From NCBI RefSeq assembly GCF_000429305.1, contig NZ_KE386879.1:1-64000 (forward strand): a stretch of 64,000 nucleotides of DNA, read 5' to 3'. Source of the DNA: Desulfovibrio inopinatus DSM 10711. GTDB lineage: Bacteria; Desulfobacterota; Desulfovibrionia; Desulfovibrionales; Desulfovibrionaceae. A program made the position numbers and the translations under genes. The notes beneath the pieces were generated by a model. The model had not been told where the DNA came from. It searched no databases and saw only the letters and a list, made by a program, of their open reading frames with translations. Shown here one piece after another: positions 45,210-54,529 of this stretch. The stretch's first letter is position 1. Each line of letters starts with the position of its first letter.

Positions 45210-46556
45210 TTATCGCAACATATATCGAATGGTGTAGCCAAACGAAGGATAGGCGAAGACCATATTCATAAGGTCATCTGTGGTCAGCTTATGTCGCATC
45301 GCCATCGCAAGAAGATTGATAACTTCTTCGGCTCCATCGCCGAGTATGTGGGCTCCATAAATATGGTTTGTGTTCGAATCTACAAGGAGCTTGTATCCGA
45401 CAAAACGACGGCCAAGGCGTTCGTATTCAGACCAGGAATCAGCGCGGCCCGTGATAACACGTAACGGGAGCCCTTTGGCTCGCGCTTCATCTTCGTTGAG
45501 CCCGACGCGTGCAAGTGGAGGATCGGTGAAAACAGCACTCGGTACAGGGGGATAACGCATAAGAGACGTATTCCCGGAGAGAATATTTTCCACAACAGTC
45601 TGCGCTTCAATCACCGCGACCGGAGTGAGTGCCGGTCGTTTTGCCAAAACATCTCCAGCAGCGTACACGGCTGGATTCGTCGTACTTTGCAGATAGGCGT
45701 TCACAGAGACCCCGCCATCCTTCATTTCGATCTCACCCTTATCCAGAGCAAGGTGTTCAATATCGGGAACACGGCCAGCAGCATTCACGATACAATCGAC
45801 GACAATGCGAGTTCCGGCGCGGTCATTTGCGACAATCTCAAGCCCATCGTCTACACGTTGGACGGTCGAAATAGGCGCATTTTCATAGATGGAAATACCT
45901 TCATTACGTGATGATTGAACAAGGAGACGGACCATATCGATATCGAATTGTCGCAAAGAGCGTTCACGTGGTTGAAAAATAGCGACTTGAGACCCAGCAG
46001 TGGCGGCAACATGCGCAAATTCAAAGGCGATAAATCCGGAGCCGACAAATGCAATGCGTTTGGGCAATGTGTCGAGTTCAAGAAATTCATCGCTTGAAAT
46101 GACACGTTCTGCACCAGAAAATGTCAGGTGACGGGGGCGCGCACCTGTGCAAATGGCAATATGTCTGGCAGAAAGTGTTTTTTCTCCAACTGCAATCTCG
46201 TTTGGTCCAGCAAAAGAAGCTGCTCCCTCATAGGTCGCTATTCCCGATCCTTCCAGTGAGTCTTGAACGAGTTCGGAAATGGGCTCTGTAAAGCTTCGCT
46301 TGAACTTCATAAGCGCTGGCCAATCCAGTGTTGGCGCGCCGAGTACGCCATTCCCCGACATGTGTCTGACTCGGGCAACGGCAGCCGCTGATTCGACAAG
46401 TACTTTTTTCGGTTCACATCCTGTATTAGGACAGACGCCTCCAAACGGACCAGCGTCAATTACAGCAACGTTTTTTTTATGACTGTGTAATTGCCGCGCA
46501 ACAACGCCACCGGCCGGACCGGAGCCGATAACAATGACATCATAATCGTAAGGCAT
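45210..46556 (-). CDS. FAD/NAD(P)-dependent disulfide-reductase-family flavoprotein
   Basis: The 448-residue protein has the FAD fingerprint VIGSGPAGGVVAR, a redox Cys pair in GGVCPNTGCEPKKVL (about 40-54), an NAD(P) site IAFVGSGFIAFEFAHVA and the second FAD site AVYAAGDVLAKRPAL. It belongs to the glutathione reductase/lipoamide dehydrogenase group. The C-terminal active-site base, normally HPT-EE, is replaced by FAYPSFGYTIRYML, so the catalytic His is missing. It may act on a different substrate or use another proton donor. It is not in an operon with lpdA and may serve redox stress. Confidence 0.8.
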   Translation of the reverse strand: MPYDYDVIVIGSGPAGGVVARQLHSHKKNVAVIDAGPFGGVCPNTGCEPKKVLVESAAAVARVRHMSGNGVLGAPTLDWPALMKFKRSFTEPISELVQDSLEGSGIATYEGAASFAGPNEIAVGEKTLSARHIAICTGARPRHLTFSGAERVISSDEFLELDTLPKRIAFVGSGFIAFEFAHVAATAGSQVAIFQPRERSLRQFDIDMVRLLVQSSRNEGISIYENAPISTVQRVDDGLEIVANDRAGTRIVVDCIVNAAGRVPDIEHLALDKGEIEMKDGGVSVNAYLQSTTNPAVYAAGDVLAKRPALTPVAVIEAQTVVENILSGNTSLMRYPPVPSAVFTDPPLARVGLNEDEARAKGLPLRVITGRADSWSEYERLGRRFVGYKLLVDSNTNHIYGAHILGDGAEEVINLLAMAMRHKLTTDDLMNMVFAYPSFGYTIRYMLR

Positions 46557-46589
46557 GCGAGCCTCTCTTCCTGGTTCTTGTGTGCAAGT

Positions 46590-46802
46590 TCATGAAGTCC
46601 TGCGGCGCAAACGACGATATAGCCCGATAAGAGATTCTATCCAAGCCATAGCCGCCATCCCCTGAGAGACGTCGTGAGAAACACTGTTGACGTTTTTACG
46701 CATACGATATGCTTCCATGCGCATCGTCATGCGCAACAGGTCACTTTGCGCAATAAGTTCCTTTTTGCGCTCTGCTAATGTGGGGGCGCGTCCTGCAGAC
46801 AT
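46590..46802 (-). CDS. YqjK-like small cytoplasmic protein
   Basis: This 70-residue Arg-rich helical protein opens with PTLAERKKELIAQSDLLRMTMRMEAYRMRK. Its position behind a YqjE-like and a YqjD-like gene matches the E. coli yqjD-yqjE-yqjK order. Its size and composition fit YqjK, but sequence similarity is weak by eye. The start lies 28 nt inside the YqjE-like gene, so translation is coupled. Confidence 0.6.
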   Translation of the reverse strand: MSAGRAPTLAERKKELIAQSDLLRMTMRMEAYRMRKNVNSVSHDVSQGMAAMAWIESLIGLYRRLRRRTS

Positions 46803-47161
46803 TGTCGATCCTTGGCCAATTCAGCCGCTGTAGCAGCAAAAGGCGGTTTTCTGTTTTTCAATTTGTACTTCATAACAATGAGAATCAAGGTAGCAGAGAA
46901 AGCGTAAAGAGCTGTTGCCACAATTAAAGCGATGGGGCGTAAGGAGGCATCAAGAAGAAAGACCACCGTGAAAGTGACCAAAACCAACGTCATGAGAGTC
47001 AGAACTACGGCAAGACAACCCCAAATAAACATAGAGAGAAGGAAGGTCGTTTCTTCTCGTAGCTCTATAGAAACAAGCTCAAGTCGGTTTTTGGCAAGAT
47101 CGAGGGCCAACCCAAGGAAGCGGTTACTGGCATCAATCAGACCTGAAAAGCGATTTGTCAT
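46775..47161 (-). CDS. YqjE/holin-X-like inner-membrane protein
   Basis: The 128-residue protein opens with a soluble helix (LDLAKNRLELVSIELREE), then two membrane segments near residues 42-65 and 75-98, typical of the phage_holin_3_6/YqjE family. The C-terminal 30 residues are charged. The family has no known activity and is linked to membrane stress in enterobacteria. It lies 9 nt downstream of the YqjD-like gene and overlaps the YqjK-like gene. Confidence 0.8.
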   Translation of the reverse strand: MTNRFSGLIDASNRFLGLALDLAKNRLELVSIELREETTFLLSMFIWGCLAVVLTLMTLVLVTFTVVFLLDASLRPIALIVATALYAFSATLILIVMKYKLKNRKPPFAATAAELAKDRQCLQDAPPH

Positions 47162-47170
47162 GCATGCCGC

Positions 47171-47467
47171 CTATTTTCTTCCGAAAAGCCAACCTAAAAT
47201 AAGGCCTATGAGAAAGCTGGCTCCCACGGCATGGTAAGGTTTTTCATGCAAAAGGCGATCGGCCATATCCGTTTGCTCTTTAACCGTATCGGTCACCGAG
47301 GAATATTTGATTTTCGCATCGTTGATGCTTTGTTCAAGGCGAGAGCGGGCTTCACGAGTTTTATCATCCAAGTCATCCGATGTAGCCTTTAATAAATTTT
47401 GGGCATCGGCCACAAGTCGCTTGAAATCTTCGTTTAACTGTTCTTTTGCTTGCATTGTGCGCTCCAT
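47171..47467 (-). CDS. YqjD/ElaB-like (DUF883) membrane-anchored protein
   Basis: The 98-residue protein consists of a long amphipathic helix (about 1-72) with FKRLVADAQNLLKATSDD, then a C-terminal anchor GASFLIGLILGWLFGRK. E. coli YqjD and ElaB of this layout are tail-anchored and bind ribosomes in stationary phase. The start is the ATG at 47467, since AAGGAG lies 7 nt upstream and the in-frame TTG at 47482 overlaps that site. It heads the yqjDEK-like operon and is divergent from the S24 repressor. Confidence 0.85.
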   Translation of the reverse strand: MERTMQAKEQLNEDFKRLVADAQNLLKATSDDLDDKTREARSRLEQSINDAKIKYSSVTDTVKEQTDMADRLLHEKPYHAVGASFLIGLILGWLFGRK

Positions 47468-47605
47468 GGAAAGCTCCTTCAAGGTTGATGACAGATAGAA
47501 ACTCTACCTTTTGTTATCATTTATCCTGAAAAAGAGGTTTGTTGCAAGAAATGATGCCAGTAAAAGATTCATAAATACTCGATCCGGCGAATAAACGAAA
47601 TAATG

Positions 47606-47641
47606 TTGACATTGTTGAGTCTGGTTGTTTATTGAATTCAA
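47606..47641 (+). promoter_or_regulatory. Promoter and 10-bp palindrome before the S24 repressor
   Basis: TTGACA at 47606-47611 is a good -35, and about 17 nt on lies TTATTGAAT as a -10 candidate. The palindrome TTGAATTCAA overlaps it and is a plausible operator for the repressor gene at 47665. Confidence 0.4.
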
Positions 47642-47664
47642 CAACGACGACAAACAGGAGGAGT

Positions 47665-48321
47665 ATGACACATCTCGACTTCGATACATTTTATGCCCGC
47701 GTATGCCAGGCGACGGGGATTGATTCCCAATCCGAACTTGCCGATAAACTTCGGGTCCATAGGTCAGCGATAACGCAGGCCAAAAAGAAGAAATCTGTAC
47801 CGGAAAAATGGATCCTTCGCCTCTCAAGAATGTATGCCATTGATGCGGATTGGCTTATGACGGGCCGCAAACTCGGCGGTCGACAAAGTTGTATTGAGAA
47901 TGCCCCGGAATTCCACAGAATTCCGAAAGTAGCCGCGAGATTGAGTGCAGGTGGTGGTTCCCTTGAAGTAGAGGATAATATCGAGTTTTACCAAGCATTT
48001 CGATTGGATTGGCTTCGACGAAAGGGGAATCCTGAAATGATGGCTTTGCTTGATGTCGTCGGAAATAGCATGGAGCCTGAAATTAAGGAAGGTGACACGG
48101 TTTTAGTGGATGAATCGCAAAATCAGATTATTCAATATGCTGTTTTTGCTGTGGGTGTTGAAGACTCAATCATGGTGAAGCGTCTTGAACAACAGCCCGG
48201 AAAGATTCGTTTGCTTTCCGACAACCGCGATTATTCCCCCATTGAAGTACGAGGAGATGAATTACATTCGTTTCGCATTATCGGGCGGGTTGTCTGGGTT
48301 GGTCGAGAACTCTGCTCGTAA
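47665..48321 (+). CDS. CI/LexA-like repressor with S24 autopeptidase domain
   Basis: The protein has 218 residues from the ATG at 47665 (GGAGG 6 nt upstream). The N-terminal HTH (ESELADKLRVHRSAITQAKK) resembles phage CI/Cro. A linker with ARLSAGGGSLE is a possible self-cleavage region. The S24 domain has the catalytic Ser in VVGNSMEPEIKEGDTVLVD and the Lys in SIMVKRLEQ. Such proteins self-cleave on RecA filaments or act as plain repressors. No phage genes are near. It is divergent from the yqjDEK-like operon and could control it. Confidence 0.9.
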   Translation: MTHLDFDTFYARVCQATGIDSQSELADKLRVHRSAITQAKKKKSVPEKWILRLSRMYAIDADWLMTGRKLGGRQSCIENAPEFHRIPKVAARLSAGGGSLEVEDNIEFYQAFRLDWLRRKGNPEMMALLDVVGNSMEPEIKEGDTVLVDESQNQIIQYAVFAVGVEDSIMVKRLEQQPGKIRLLSDNRDYSPIEVRGDELHSFRIIGRVVWVGRELCS

Positions 48322-48474
48322 AGTTACTTCCAAGAAGTTTGATTAAAGTTCCTTGCCTCTTCGCAGGATATGCAAGGAACATTCGTAGCATCGATTCAAT
48401 ATCGGTAAACACGCGAAAATGGAGCGATCGTGTGTCGTATCGCATGGTTGCTGCTATGAGCACGACGTAAGGAT

Positions 48475-48506
48475 GTTGCCCTCAAATAAACAGGGCAATT
48501 TTTTTA
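48475..48506 (+). terminator. Intrinsic terminator behind the S24 repressor
   Basis: TTGCCCT (48476) and AGGGCAA (48491) form a 7-bp stem with a 9-nt loop followed by a run of T (48499-48505). It lies 155 nt after the repressor stop. A 9-bp inverted repeat (GTTCCTTGC / GCAAGGAAC) lies nearer, at 48348-48380, without a T run. Confidence 0.75.
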
Positions 48507-48564
48507 GGGCACATAGTTTATATAAATAGACAAAATGTTTGGAAAAGACAACAGGAGTGATGAT

Positions 48565-48735
48565 ATGCAACCTCGTTTTTGCCGTTGCGGCGCAGCCGTT
48601 TATGTCCGCTATTTGCATCTTCGTGGTCGTCGCTCTTGGCGACCAATCTTTTGGTCAACAAATGGAATTTTTGGGACAAGCCTCATGTGTTGCCCACATT
48701 GTAGAGCATCGTTGCATATCGATGAATTGCGTTGA
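48565..48735 (+). CDS. Small zinc-ribbon-like protein, 56 residues
   Basis: The ATG at 48565 has AGGAG 7 nt upstream. The product has two Cys pairs, FCRC near residues 5-8 and CCPHC near 42-46, with an Arg-rich middle (YLHLRGRRSWRPIFW). This suggests a zinc-binding treble-clef or ribbon. I do not recognise the family. The terminator just upstream separates it from the S24 gene, so it has its own promoter. It could bind nucleic acid. Confidence 0.6.
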   Translation: MQPRFCRCGAAVYVRYLHLRGRRSWRPIFWSTNGIFGTSLMCCPHCRASLHIDELR

Positions 48736-48889
48736 TTTTCTGTGAGTTGTACGGAATTGATGTGAAGAAGTGAATGCTTCTAGAAACAACTGTATGGATA
48801 TGAGGAAGATGTTGATATTGCGAAAGAAAGAAGTTTCTGCAGAAAATCAAAAGTCATTGTTACATATCAAATCATACTCGGCATGGTCC

Positions 48890-48950
48890 TTCGCGACAGC
48901 CAGAAGTAAAGCAAAGTCAGGTTTTGAGGCTGTTTTGTGACTGTCGCGAA
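48890..48950. repeat. Spaced 10-bp inverted repeat
   Basis: TTCGCGACAG (48890-48899) and CTGTCGCGAA (48941-48950) are perfect reverse complements 41 nt apart, in the 237-nt gap between the zinc-ribbon gene and the small minus-strand gene. Nothing else is seen in this gap. Confidence 0.6.
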
Positions 48951-48972
48951 AGCCCACGATCAAAAACGCCAA

Positions 48973-49203
48973 CTACAGTGATCCGCTCGTCTGGATCAAA
49001 TTGCCATTGGCGTTGTACACCGGTGATGCTGCACGTTGGACAAGTTTTCCTGCCTTGCTCGGGTCGGAGAGGACTTCACGCTCGAGGTGCTGTTTTTGAA
49101 TGTTTTTCATTTGTTCTGCTTGGGATGCTTCTTCGCTTGGACGTGTGTTTACTGGTTTTGGGTTATAGACCAAGCCTGATGCTACGCCTGAAATAGTCGA
49201 CAT
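48973..49203 (-). CDS. Small unrecognised protein, 76 residues
   Basis: The start is placed at the ATG at 49203 because AGGGGG lies about 8 nt upstream; a longer frame to 49302 has no ribosome-binding site. The sequence is hydrophilic, with STISGVASGLVYNPKP at the N-terminus and a helical middle (EEASQAEQMKNIQKQHLERE). There is no signal peptide or membrane segment. The N-terminus recalls small motility-associated proteins, but this is only an impression. It is transcribed alone. Confidence 0.55.
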   Translation of the reverse strand: MSTISGVASGLVYNPKPVNTRPSEEASQAEQMKNIQKQHLEREVLSDPSKAGKLVQRAASPVYNANGNLIQTSGSL

Positions 49204-49613
49204 AGTACTTACCCCCTGTGGATATTTTCCCGGTATGCTGGCCAATAACAATCTTTTCCGCCCCTTCCCCAAGTGGAGAGAAGATCGTTTGGTGTTTTCC
49301 ATGAGCTATCGGGAAGTTTTTGCCTCATTTCCTTCTTACTGAGAAACAAGCAATCTTCATACCAATCTTTTTCTGATAGAAAAGGAGAGCTGGGTTTGCT
49401 TTGCAGTCTTTACGTTGAGGAGATTTCTTTCTGCGACCTTCATCCGTATGAATACGTTCGATACGAAGAAAGGTATTTTATTGAAATTGTCATCTTATCG
49501 TGATTACATATCCAAATGCAAATTCATATAAAGAATGATTCCAAAGAATGGGTAACGTCTCATCATCGTAATAATGTGAACTCAACGACTGAACGAGGAA
49601 TTCTGTAACCTCC
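49204..49613. other. 410-nt intergenic region before the hybrid kinase
   Basis: The region should contain divergent promoters for the small minus-strand gene and the hybrid kinase. I see no convincing gene; a 76-codon frame at 49273 has no ribosome-binding site and odd composition. The last 120 nt are AT-rich. Confidence 0.4.
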
Positions 49614-52600
49614 ATGTTTTTATCGTCTTTCTTTTTCAATCACTCTTCGAGTACATTTTTTCGCAGTGTGAATGCGAAAATTAGTCTTATTCTCATTACA
49701 GTTATCACTGTCATTTTTTTCATTTTTGGACTCTATGACTATCAAACATCCAGAACACAAATGATGGATGAACTCAATGATTTTGCAGATTTTACTGTAC
49801 AGGAATTAAGTCGTCTGTTGTCAAACCCAGTTTGGAATGTTGATAACAAAGAAGCTGAACGTATAATTGAAACATCTATGCGTGATAAACGCATTTATTC
49901 AATTGTCGTCATTGAAGAAGATGGCACGTCTATTTTTGCAGGTGGCGTAAGAAACAAATATTGGTCGATATCACATCATGTTGTGCCAAGGTATACAGGA
50001 AACTTTATAGAACGATCTGCGAATTTCATTGTCGAAAAATCAGGGTATAACGTTGGATCTGTTAAACTTTTTGTGACAACGGAATTTCTTACCGAAGAGT
50101 TACGCCATGAGATTCTTATGGTTGTATTGCGTATGCTCTTTCTTGAATTAGTTCTCGTTGTCAGTCTCAGTGTTTTTCTTCGTTTTCTGCTGACGAAACC
50201 GCTCTCCAGTCTGGTTGATATGGCGCAAAAAGTGACAGCAACAGAAGATTATTCATTGCGTGTGCCCCAATATTCCAAAGACCAAATCGGAGTATTGATT
50301 GAAAGTTTTAATAGCATGCTTTCTGTTGTTGAAGAGCGTGACCGGTTGTTAAAAGTCAATCGGAATCTATTAGAAGAGCAAGTCCAGGAACGGACCGCTG
50401 AATTAATTAAAAAAAATAAACTCTTGGCTAAAGCATCACAGGACGCCACGACAGCCAATCGCGCCAAAGGTGAATTTCTTGCCAATATGAGCCATGAAAT
50501 ACGAACACCCATGAATGCGGTCATTGGAATGAGCGAAATTGCGCTCTCGTCTGAATCGGATCCTAAACAACGAGAACGACTCCGTATAATTCGCACGTCG
50601 GCTCGATCACTGCTTGGCCTTATCAATGACATACTCGATTTTTCGAAAATTGAGGCCGGTAAGCTTGAATTGGAAACCATTACGTTTCGTTTACGTGATT
50701 GTTTGGACGAAGTTGCCGATATTTTCCGAGAAAAAATGGCGTATAGCGGTGTTGAGCTTATTCTTCATATTGATACAGATGTTCCCGCGGAGCTTCGTGG
50801 AGATCCACTTCGGCTCAAACAAGTTCTTATTAACCTCACCGGTAACGCCTATAAATTCACCCGACAGGGTGAAATCAATATTTCAGTATCCGTACTTAAA
50901 CATGTTGCGGACAACATCGAACTCAATTTTAAAATTCAAGATACGGGAATTGGCATTAGTGCCGAGCAAGCCGAACTGCTATTCGAGCCCTTTTCTCAAG
51001 AAGATGGCTCCATAACGCGACGTTATGGAGGAACTGGTCTGGGTTTGGCTATTTGCAAAACCCTTGTTGAGCTCATGGGAGGAACAATTTCCGCGACTGG
51101 TCAAAAAGGAAAAGGTAGCATCTTTCAGTTTTCAGCCAAATTGGAAGTAGAGCGGATGAACTCTAACATTTCAGCCAATTACAGTTCCATTGCTGGCCTT
51201 CATACGTTGGTAGTCGATGACAGCGAATATGCTCGTTTTGTTATGGCCAAACTTTTGGAATGTTTTGAAATGACCGTTGAGACCGTTGATTCCGCTGAAG
51301 CCGCTCTCAAACGTCTTCAGGACGCTGATTTGCCAACATTTCAACTTATCTTTACGGATTGGAAGTTACCAGGGAAAGACGGTATCGAATTTGTGGAAGA
51401 GATACGCCGCAATGAGGACACGGCATCGATACCTGTGATTCTTATGACAGCATTTGGTCGGGAACGAGAGCTAAGTCGTGCACAAGAAGTTGGTACTGAT
51501 GGTTTTCTTGCAAAACCGATCAAACAATCCGTGCTATTTGATTCTATTATGGCTGTGTTCGGCCACAACCCATGCTTACCGAGTGCTTTTGATGAACAAA
51601 GGGGAGCAACCTCCAAAATTCAAGGAGCACGTGTGCTTCTTGTTGAAGACAATGAAGTGAATCAAACGGTAGCCAAGGCTATACTTGAAGAATTTGGTCT
51701 GTATGTCGATGTTGTTCACAATGGATCTTTGGCTTTGGAAGCTATTCAAATCGCATCGTTCGATGCTGTGCTTATGGACATACAAATGCCAGTAATGAAT
51801 GGCTTGGAGGCCACACAGCGTATTCGAGAAGATAAGCGTTTTGCTGAGCTCCCCATTATCGCTATGACAGCCCATGCCAGAATAGAAGACCGTGAAGAAT
51901 GTCTGAATGCCGGTATGAATGACTATGTGAAGAAACCCATTGATCAAAATGTATTGTATGAAAAATTGAATCACTGGATACGAGTGGATCATACCGAATA
52001 TAGTCCAAATACTGAGACGATGACACAGCCTTCAACAAATTCTTTTTCCAATGAATTTAAAGTTCCCATGGATCTCGACGGCTTCAATGTCACTCAAGGG
52101 CTCACACGATTGGGTGGGCGTCATGCGGTTTATGCTCAAGTACTTTTTGACTTTGTAGAGCTTTTTTCTAAAAGCGATATTGATCTTTCCCGTGCTTTGG
52201 ATCGGGGAGATATCAAAACAGTTCGGGAAATCGCTCACCGTGTCCTGGGTGCAGCCGGAAATGTGGCGGCTGTCCAATTGCAAGATGTTGCTCGTGACTT
52301 GGAGCGCATGGTGGACAAAGATGATTTGGAACGCTCACGGGAGTTGGCAGAACGTTTTAAGCGTGAGTTGAAGGTCGTGTGTGTAAGTGTTCATCGCCTT
52401 CACATGCTGAAAACAGACAGCAATGCTTTACAGAGTGTAGCGATTGAGCAACAATATAGTGCAATGGATCTCCACACTATGCATTCATGGCTTGACGAGC
52501 TTATGGAACGACTGTCGGATTATGATCCAGTTGGAGCCATGCGTTGCCTTGAAGAATATACAGGACTGCGCGGAGAATCTTTTGATCGTTTACGCCAGAA

Positions 52601-52679
52601 AATCGACGACTACGAATTCGATGCCGCACAGGAAGAAGTCATCGCCTTACGGGATGTGTTGGTCCAAGCAGCACATTGA
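49614..52679 (+). CDS. Hybrid sensor histidine kinase with two receiver domains and HPt
   Basis: The 1021-residue membrane kinase has TM1 (about 23-43), a periplasmic domain of about 135 residues, TM2 (about 180-203), HAMP (204-258), a coiled segment, HisKA with NMSHEIRTP (about 291), HATPase ([23 protein letters not shown]), REC1 (529-650; [12 protein letters not shown], acceptor Asp present), REC2 (672-795; [22 protein letters not shown]) and HPt (about 820-910; [12 protein letters not shown]). About 100 further residues form a second helical region. The architecture is BarA/TorS-like. The ATG at 49614 gives a positively placed TM1. An HD-GYP gene 46 nt downstream is a likely output. Confidence 0.92.
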   Translation: MFLSSFFFNHSSSTFFRSVNAKISLILITVITVIFFIFGLYDYQTSRTQMMDELNDFADFTVQELSRLLSNPVWNVDNKEAERIIETSMRDKRIYSIVVIEEDGTSIFAGGVRNKYWSISHHVVPRYTGNFIERSANFIVEKSGYNVGSVKLFVTTEFLTEELRHEILMVVLRMLFLELVLVVSLSVFLRFLLTKPLSSLVDMAQKVTATEDYSLRVPQYSKDQIGVLIESFNSMLSVVEERDRLLKVNRNLLEEQVQERTAELIKKNKLLAKASQDATTANRAKGEFLANMSHEIRTPMNAVIGMSEIALSSESDPKQRERLRIIRTSARSLLGLINDILDFSKIEAGKLELETITFRLRDCLDEVADIFREKMAYSGVELILHIDTDVPAELRGDPLRLKQVLINLTGNAYKFTRQGEINISVSVLKHVADNIELNFKIQDTGIGISAEQAELLFEPFSQEDGSITRRYGGTGLGLAICKTLVELMGGTISATGQKGKGSIFQFSAKLEVERMNSNISANYSSIAGLHTLVVDDSEYARFVMAKLLECFEMTVETVDSAEAALKRLQDADLPTFQLIFTDWKLPGKDGIEFVEEIRRNEDTASIPVILMTAFGRERELSRAQEVGTDGFLAKPIKQSVLFDSIMAVFGHNPCLPSAFDEQRGATSKIQGARVLLVEDNEVNQTVAKAILEEFGLYVDVVHNGSLALEAIQIASFDAVLMDIQMPVMNGLEATQRIREDKRFAELPIIAMTAHARIEDREECLNAGMNDYVKKPIDQNVLYEKLNHWIRVDHTEYSPNTETMTQPSTNSFSNEFKVPMDLDGFNVTQGLTRLGGRHAVYAQVLFDFVELFSKSDIDLSRALDRGDIKTVREIAHRVLGAAGNVAAVQLQDVARDLERMVDKDDLERSRELAERFKRELKVVCVSVHRLHMLKTDSNALQSVAIEQQYSAMDLHTMHSWLDELMERLSDYDPVGAMRCLEEYTGLRGESFDRLRQKIDDYEFDAAQEEVIALRDVLVQAAH

Positions 52680-52725
52680 ATGAAGGCACCAAATCATATC
52701 CGTACCGTGTCAAGAGAGAGGGGAC

Positions 52726-53799
52726 ATGCACGACCAACCGAATGTGCTTTTGGTTGATGACACCAAAACAAATATTTCTTTGTTAGTAGAAGCGTTGAAA
52801 GACGACTACAAACTAGGTGTGGCGACAAGTGGTCATACGGCATTGAAATATTTGCAAAACCGAACGCCAGACCTCATATTGCTTGACATCATGATGCCGG
52901 GGATGGATGGCTTTGAGGTATGCAAACAAATCAAAACCGAGGAACGACTTGAAGATGTCCCCGTTATTTTTATTACGGCAATGGACAATGCCGTAGATAA
53001 AACAAAGGGATTCGCTCTTGGTGGGGTTGACTATATCACGAAGCCTTTTGATATCACTGAAGTCAAGGCTCGTGTACGAACGCATGTGAGCCTTCGTCGA
53101 GCGCGCATCACACTCAAAGCACAAAATGATATTCTCGAAGAACGCGTACGCCAACGGACGCAAGAACTTCATGACACACAGATTGAAGTTTTGCATCGAC
53201 TGAGTATGGCTGCTGAGTATCGAGATACAGATACGGGACATCATGTGAAACGTATCAGTGGAACGTGCGCTCTCCTTGGGGAAGCATGCGGATTACCGTT
53301 GGAGGAGTGCGATACGTTATATCATGCCAGTTCTATGCATGATATCGGTAAGATAGGTATTCCAGACAACATTCTCCTCAAACCGGGGCGATTAACGGGG
53401 GATGAGTGGAACATCATGAAGCAACACACAACCATCGGTGCCCGCATGCTTACTGGAGGCCAGTCAGAGCTATTGAAGATGGCTGAAATCATTGCAATAT
53501 CGCATCATGAGCGGTTTGATGGGAAAGGATATCCTCATGGTCTGCAAGGGGGCTCCATTCCTTTAGTTGGTCGAATTACATGCTTATGTGACGTCTTTGA
53601 CGCGCTGTGTTCCAAACGGCCGTATAAAGAGGCTTGGCCAATTGAGCGTGCGGTTGAAGAAATCATTCACGGAGCCGGAACAATGTTTGACCCTGATTTA
53701 GTCCGTGAGTTTCAAGTCTTGTTACCACGTCTTCTCGAAGTGAGAGCACGCTACGCCGATTCCGAAGGGTACGAAGATAACCTTGCAATGTTTGCGTGA
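52726..53799 (+). CDS. Response regulator with HD-GYP c-di-GMP phosphodiesterase domain
   Basis: The 357-residue protein combines REC (1-125; VLLVDDTKTN, LILLDIMMPGMDG, YITKPFD) with HD-GYP. RDTDTGHHVKRIS, SMHDIGKIGIPDNILLKPGRLT, HHERFDGKGYPHGLQG and GRITCLCDVFDALCSKRPYK supply the metal ligands and the GYP motif. It should hydrolyse c-di-GMP to GMP when phosphorylated. It lies 46 nt downstream of the hybrid kinase on the same strand, which is its probable phosphodonor via the HPt domain. Confidence 0.94.
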   Translation: MHDQPNVLLVDDTKTNISLLVEALKDDYKLGVATSGHTALKYLQNRTPDLILLDIMMPGMDGFEVCKQIKTEERLEDVPVIFITAMDNAVDKTKGFALGGVDYITKPFDITEVKARVRTHVSLRRARITLKAQNDILEERVRQRTQELHDTQIEVLHRLSMAAEYRDTDTGHHVKRISGTCALLGEACGLPLEECDTLYHASSMHDIGKIGIPDNILLKPGRLTGDEWNIMKQHTTIGARMLTGGQSELLKMAEIIAISHHERFDGKGYPHGLQGGSIPLVGRITCLCDVFDALCSKRPYKEAWPIERAVEEIIHGAGTMFDPDLVREFQVLLPRLLEVRARYADSEGYEDNLAMFA

Positions 53800-53818
53800 A
53801 GTTTATCGTTTGGTGCCT

Positions 53819-54277
53819 TTATTGAAGGTTAAGATGATCAATATTCCGACGCAATATCCTCATTTCGTTAATGATCTGATACCCTAAGAACTGAATTCCC
53901 TTGTTGTCTGCAGTATCGACAAGGCGAGACGTGATATCGATCATGTTTTCGAGTTTTCCGGCTTCTTTGGTGCGAACGCCTTCTATTCGATTCTTGACAT
54001 ATGTTTTGTCACCTTCACTCTTCATATTCTCAAATATCTCAAGCAATGTGGCAAAAAGGTAAGATTTCTCCGCAAAAAGCGATGTGGTCGCAGTAAAGTG
54101 AGACAGGATATTTTTATCTGATGGATCGTCGCTGTCAAAATAGAGTTGTGCCGCTTTATCAAGATAGCGGACAAAATTTGAATATGACGTATCAAAATGC
54201 TGAGCCTGACACCATCCCTCGGAAGCGAGGATGAAGATCAAACTAACGATGGCAATACACGAGACGCTGTGCTTCAT
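53819..54277 (-). CDS. Secreted periplasmic protein of unknown function
   Basis: From the ATG at 54277 (GGAG 7 nt upstream) the product has 152 residues. A signal peptide is clear: MKHSVSCIAIVSLIFILASE, with cleavage probably after GWCQA. The mature part is helical and charged, about 125 residues with YLDKAAQLYFDSDDPSDKN and LENMIDITSRLVDTADNKG. I do not recognise a family. It is convergent to the HD-GYP gene with 19 nt between the stops. Confidence 0.6.
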   Translation of the reverse strand: MKHSVSCIAIVSLIFILASEGWCQAQHFDTSYSNFVRYLDKAAQLYFDSDDPSDKNILSHFTATTSLFAEKSYLFATLLEIFENMKSEGDKTYVKNRIEGVRTKEAGKLENMIDITSRLVDTADNKGIQFLGYQIINEMRILRRNIDHLNLQ

Positions 54278-54529
54278 GACATTCTCCAAACCTTGGTTGG
54301 GGCACTAAGCCCACAAGCCTTGAGTGCGGTTCTTTGTACAAGGCCGGTTTTGGCTTTAACAATTTTTTCCTCATCGTCAATCAAGAAAACAGCATGAAGC
54401 TGTCACCCGGTGATCAAAAGTGCAACTCCTGATTTTTTAATTTAGAGGACCAGCTTTACCGCAGACGATGTCTTTGTTAATTCTCGACGTCTTTGGACGG
54501 AATTTTTAACCTTTGCTCGTCTCAATATC

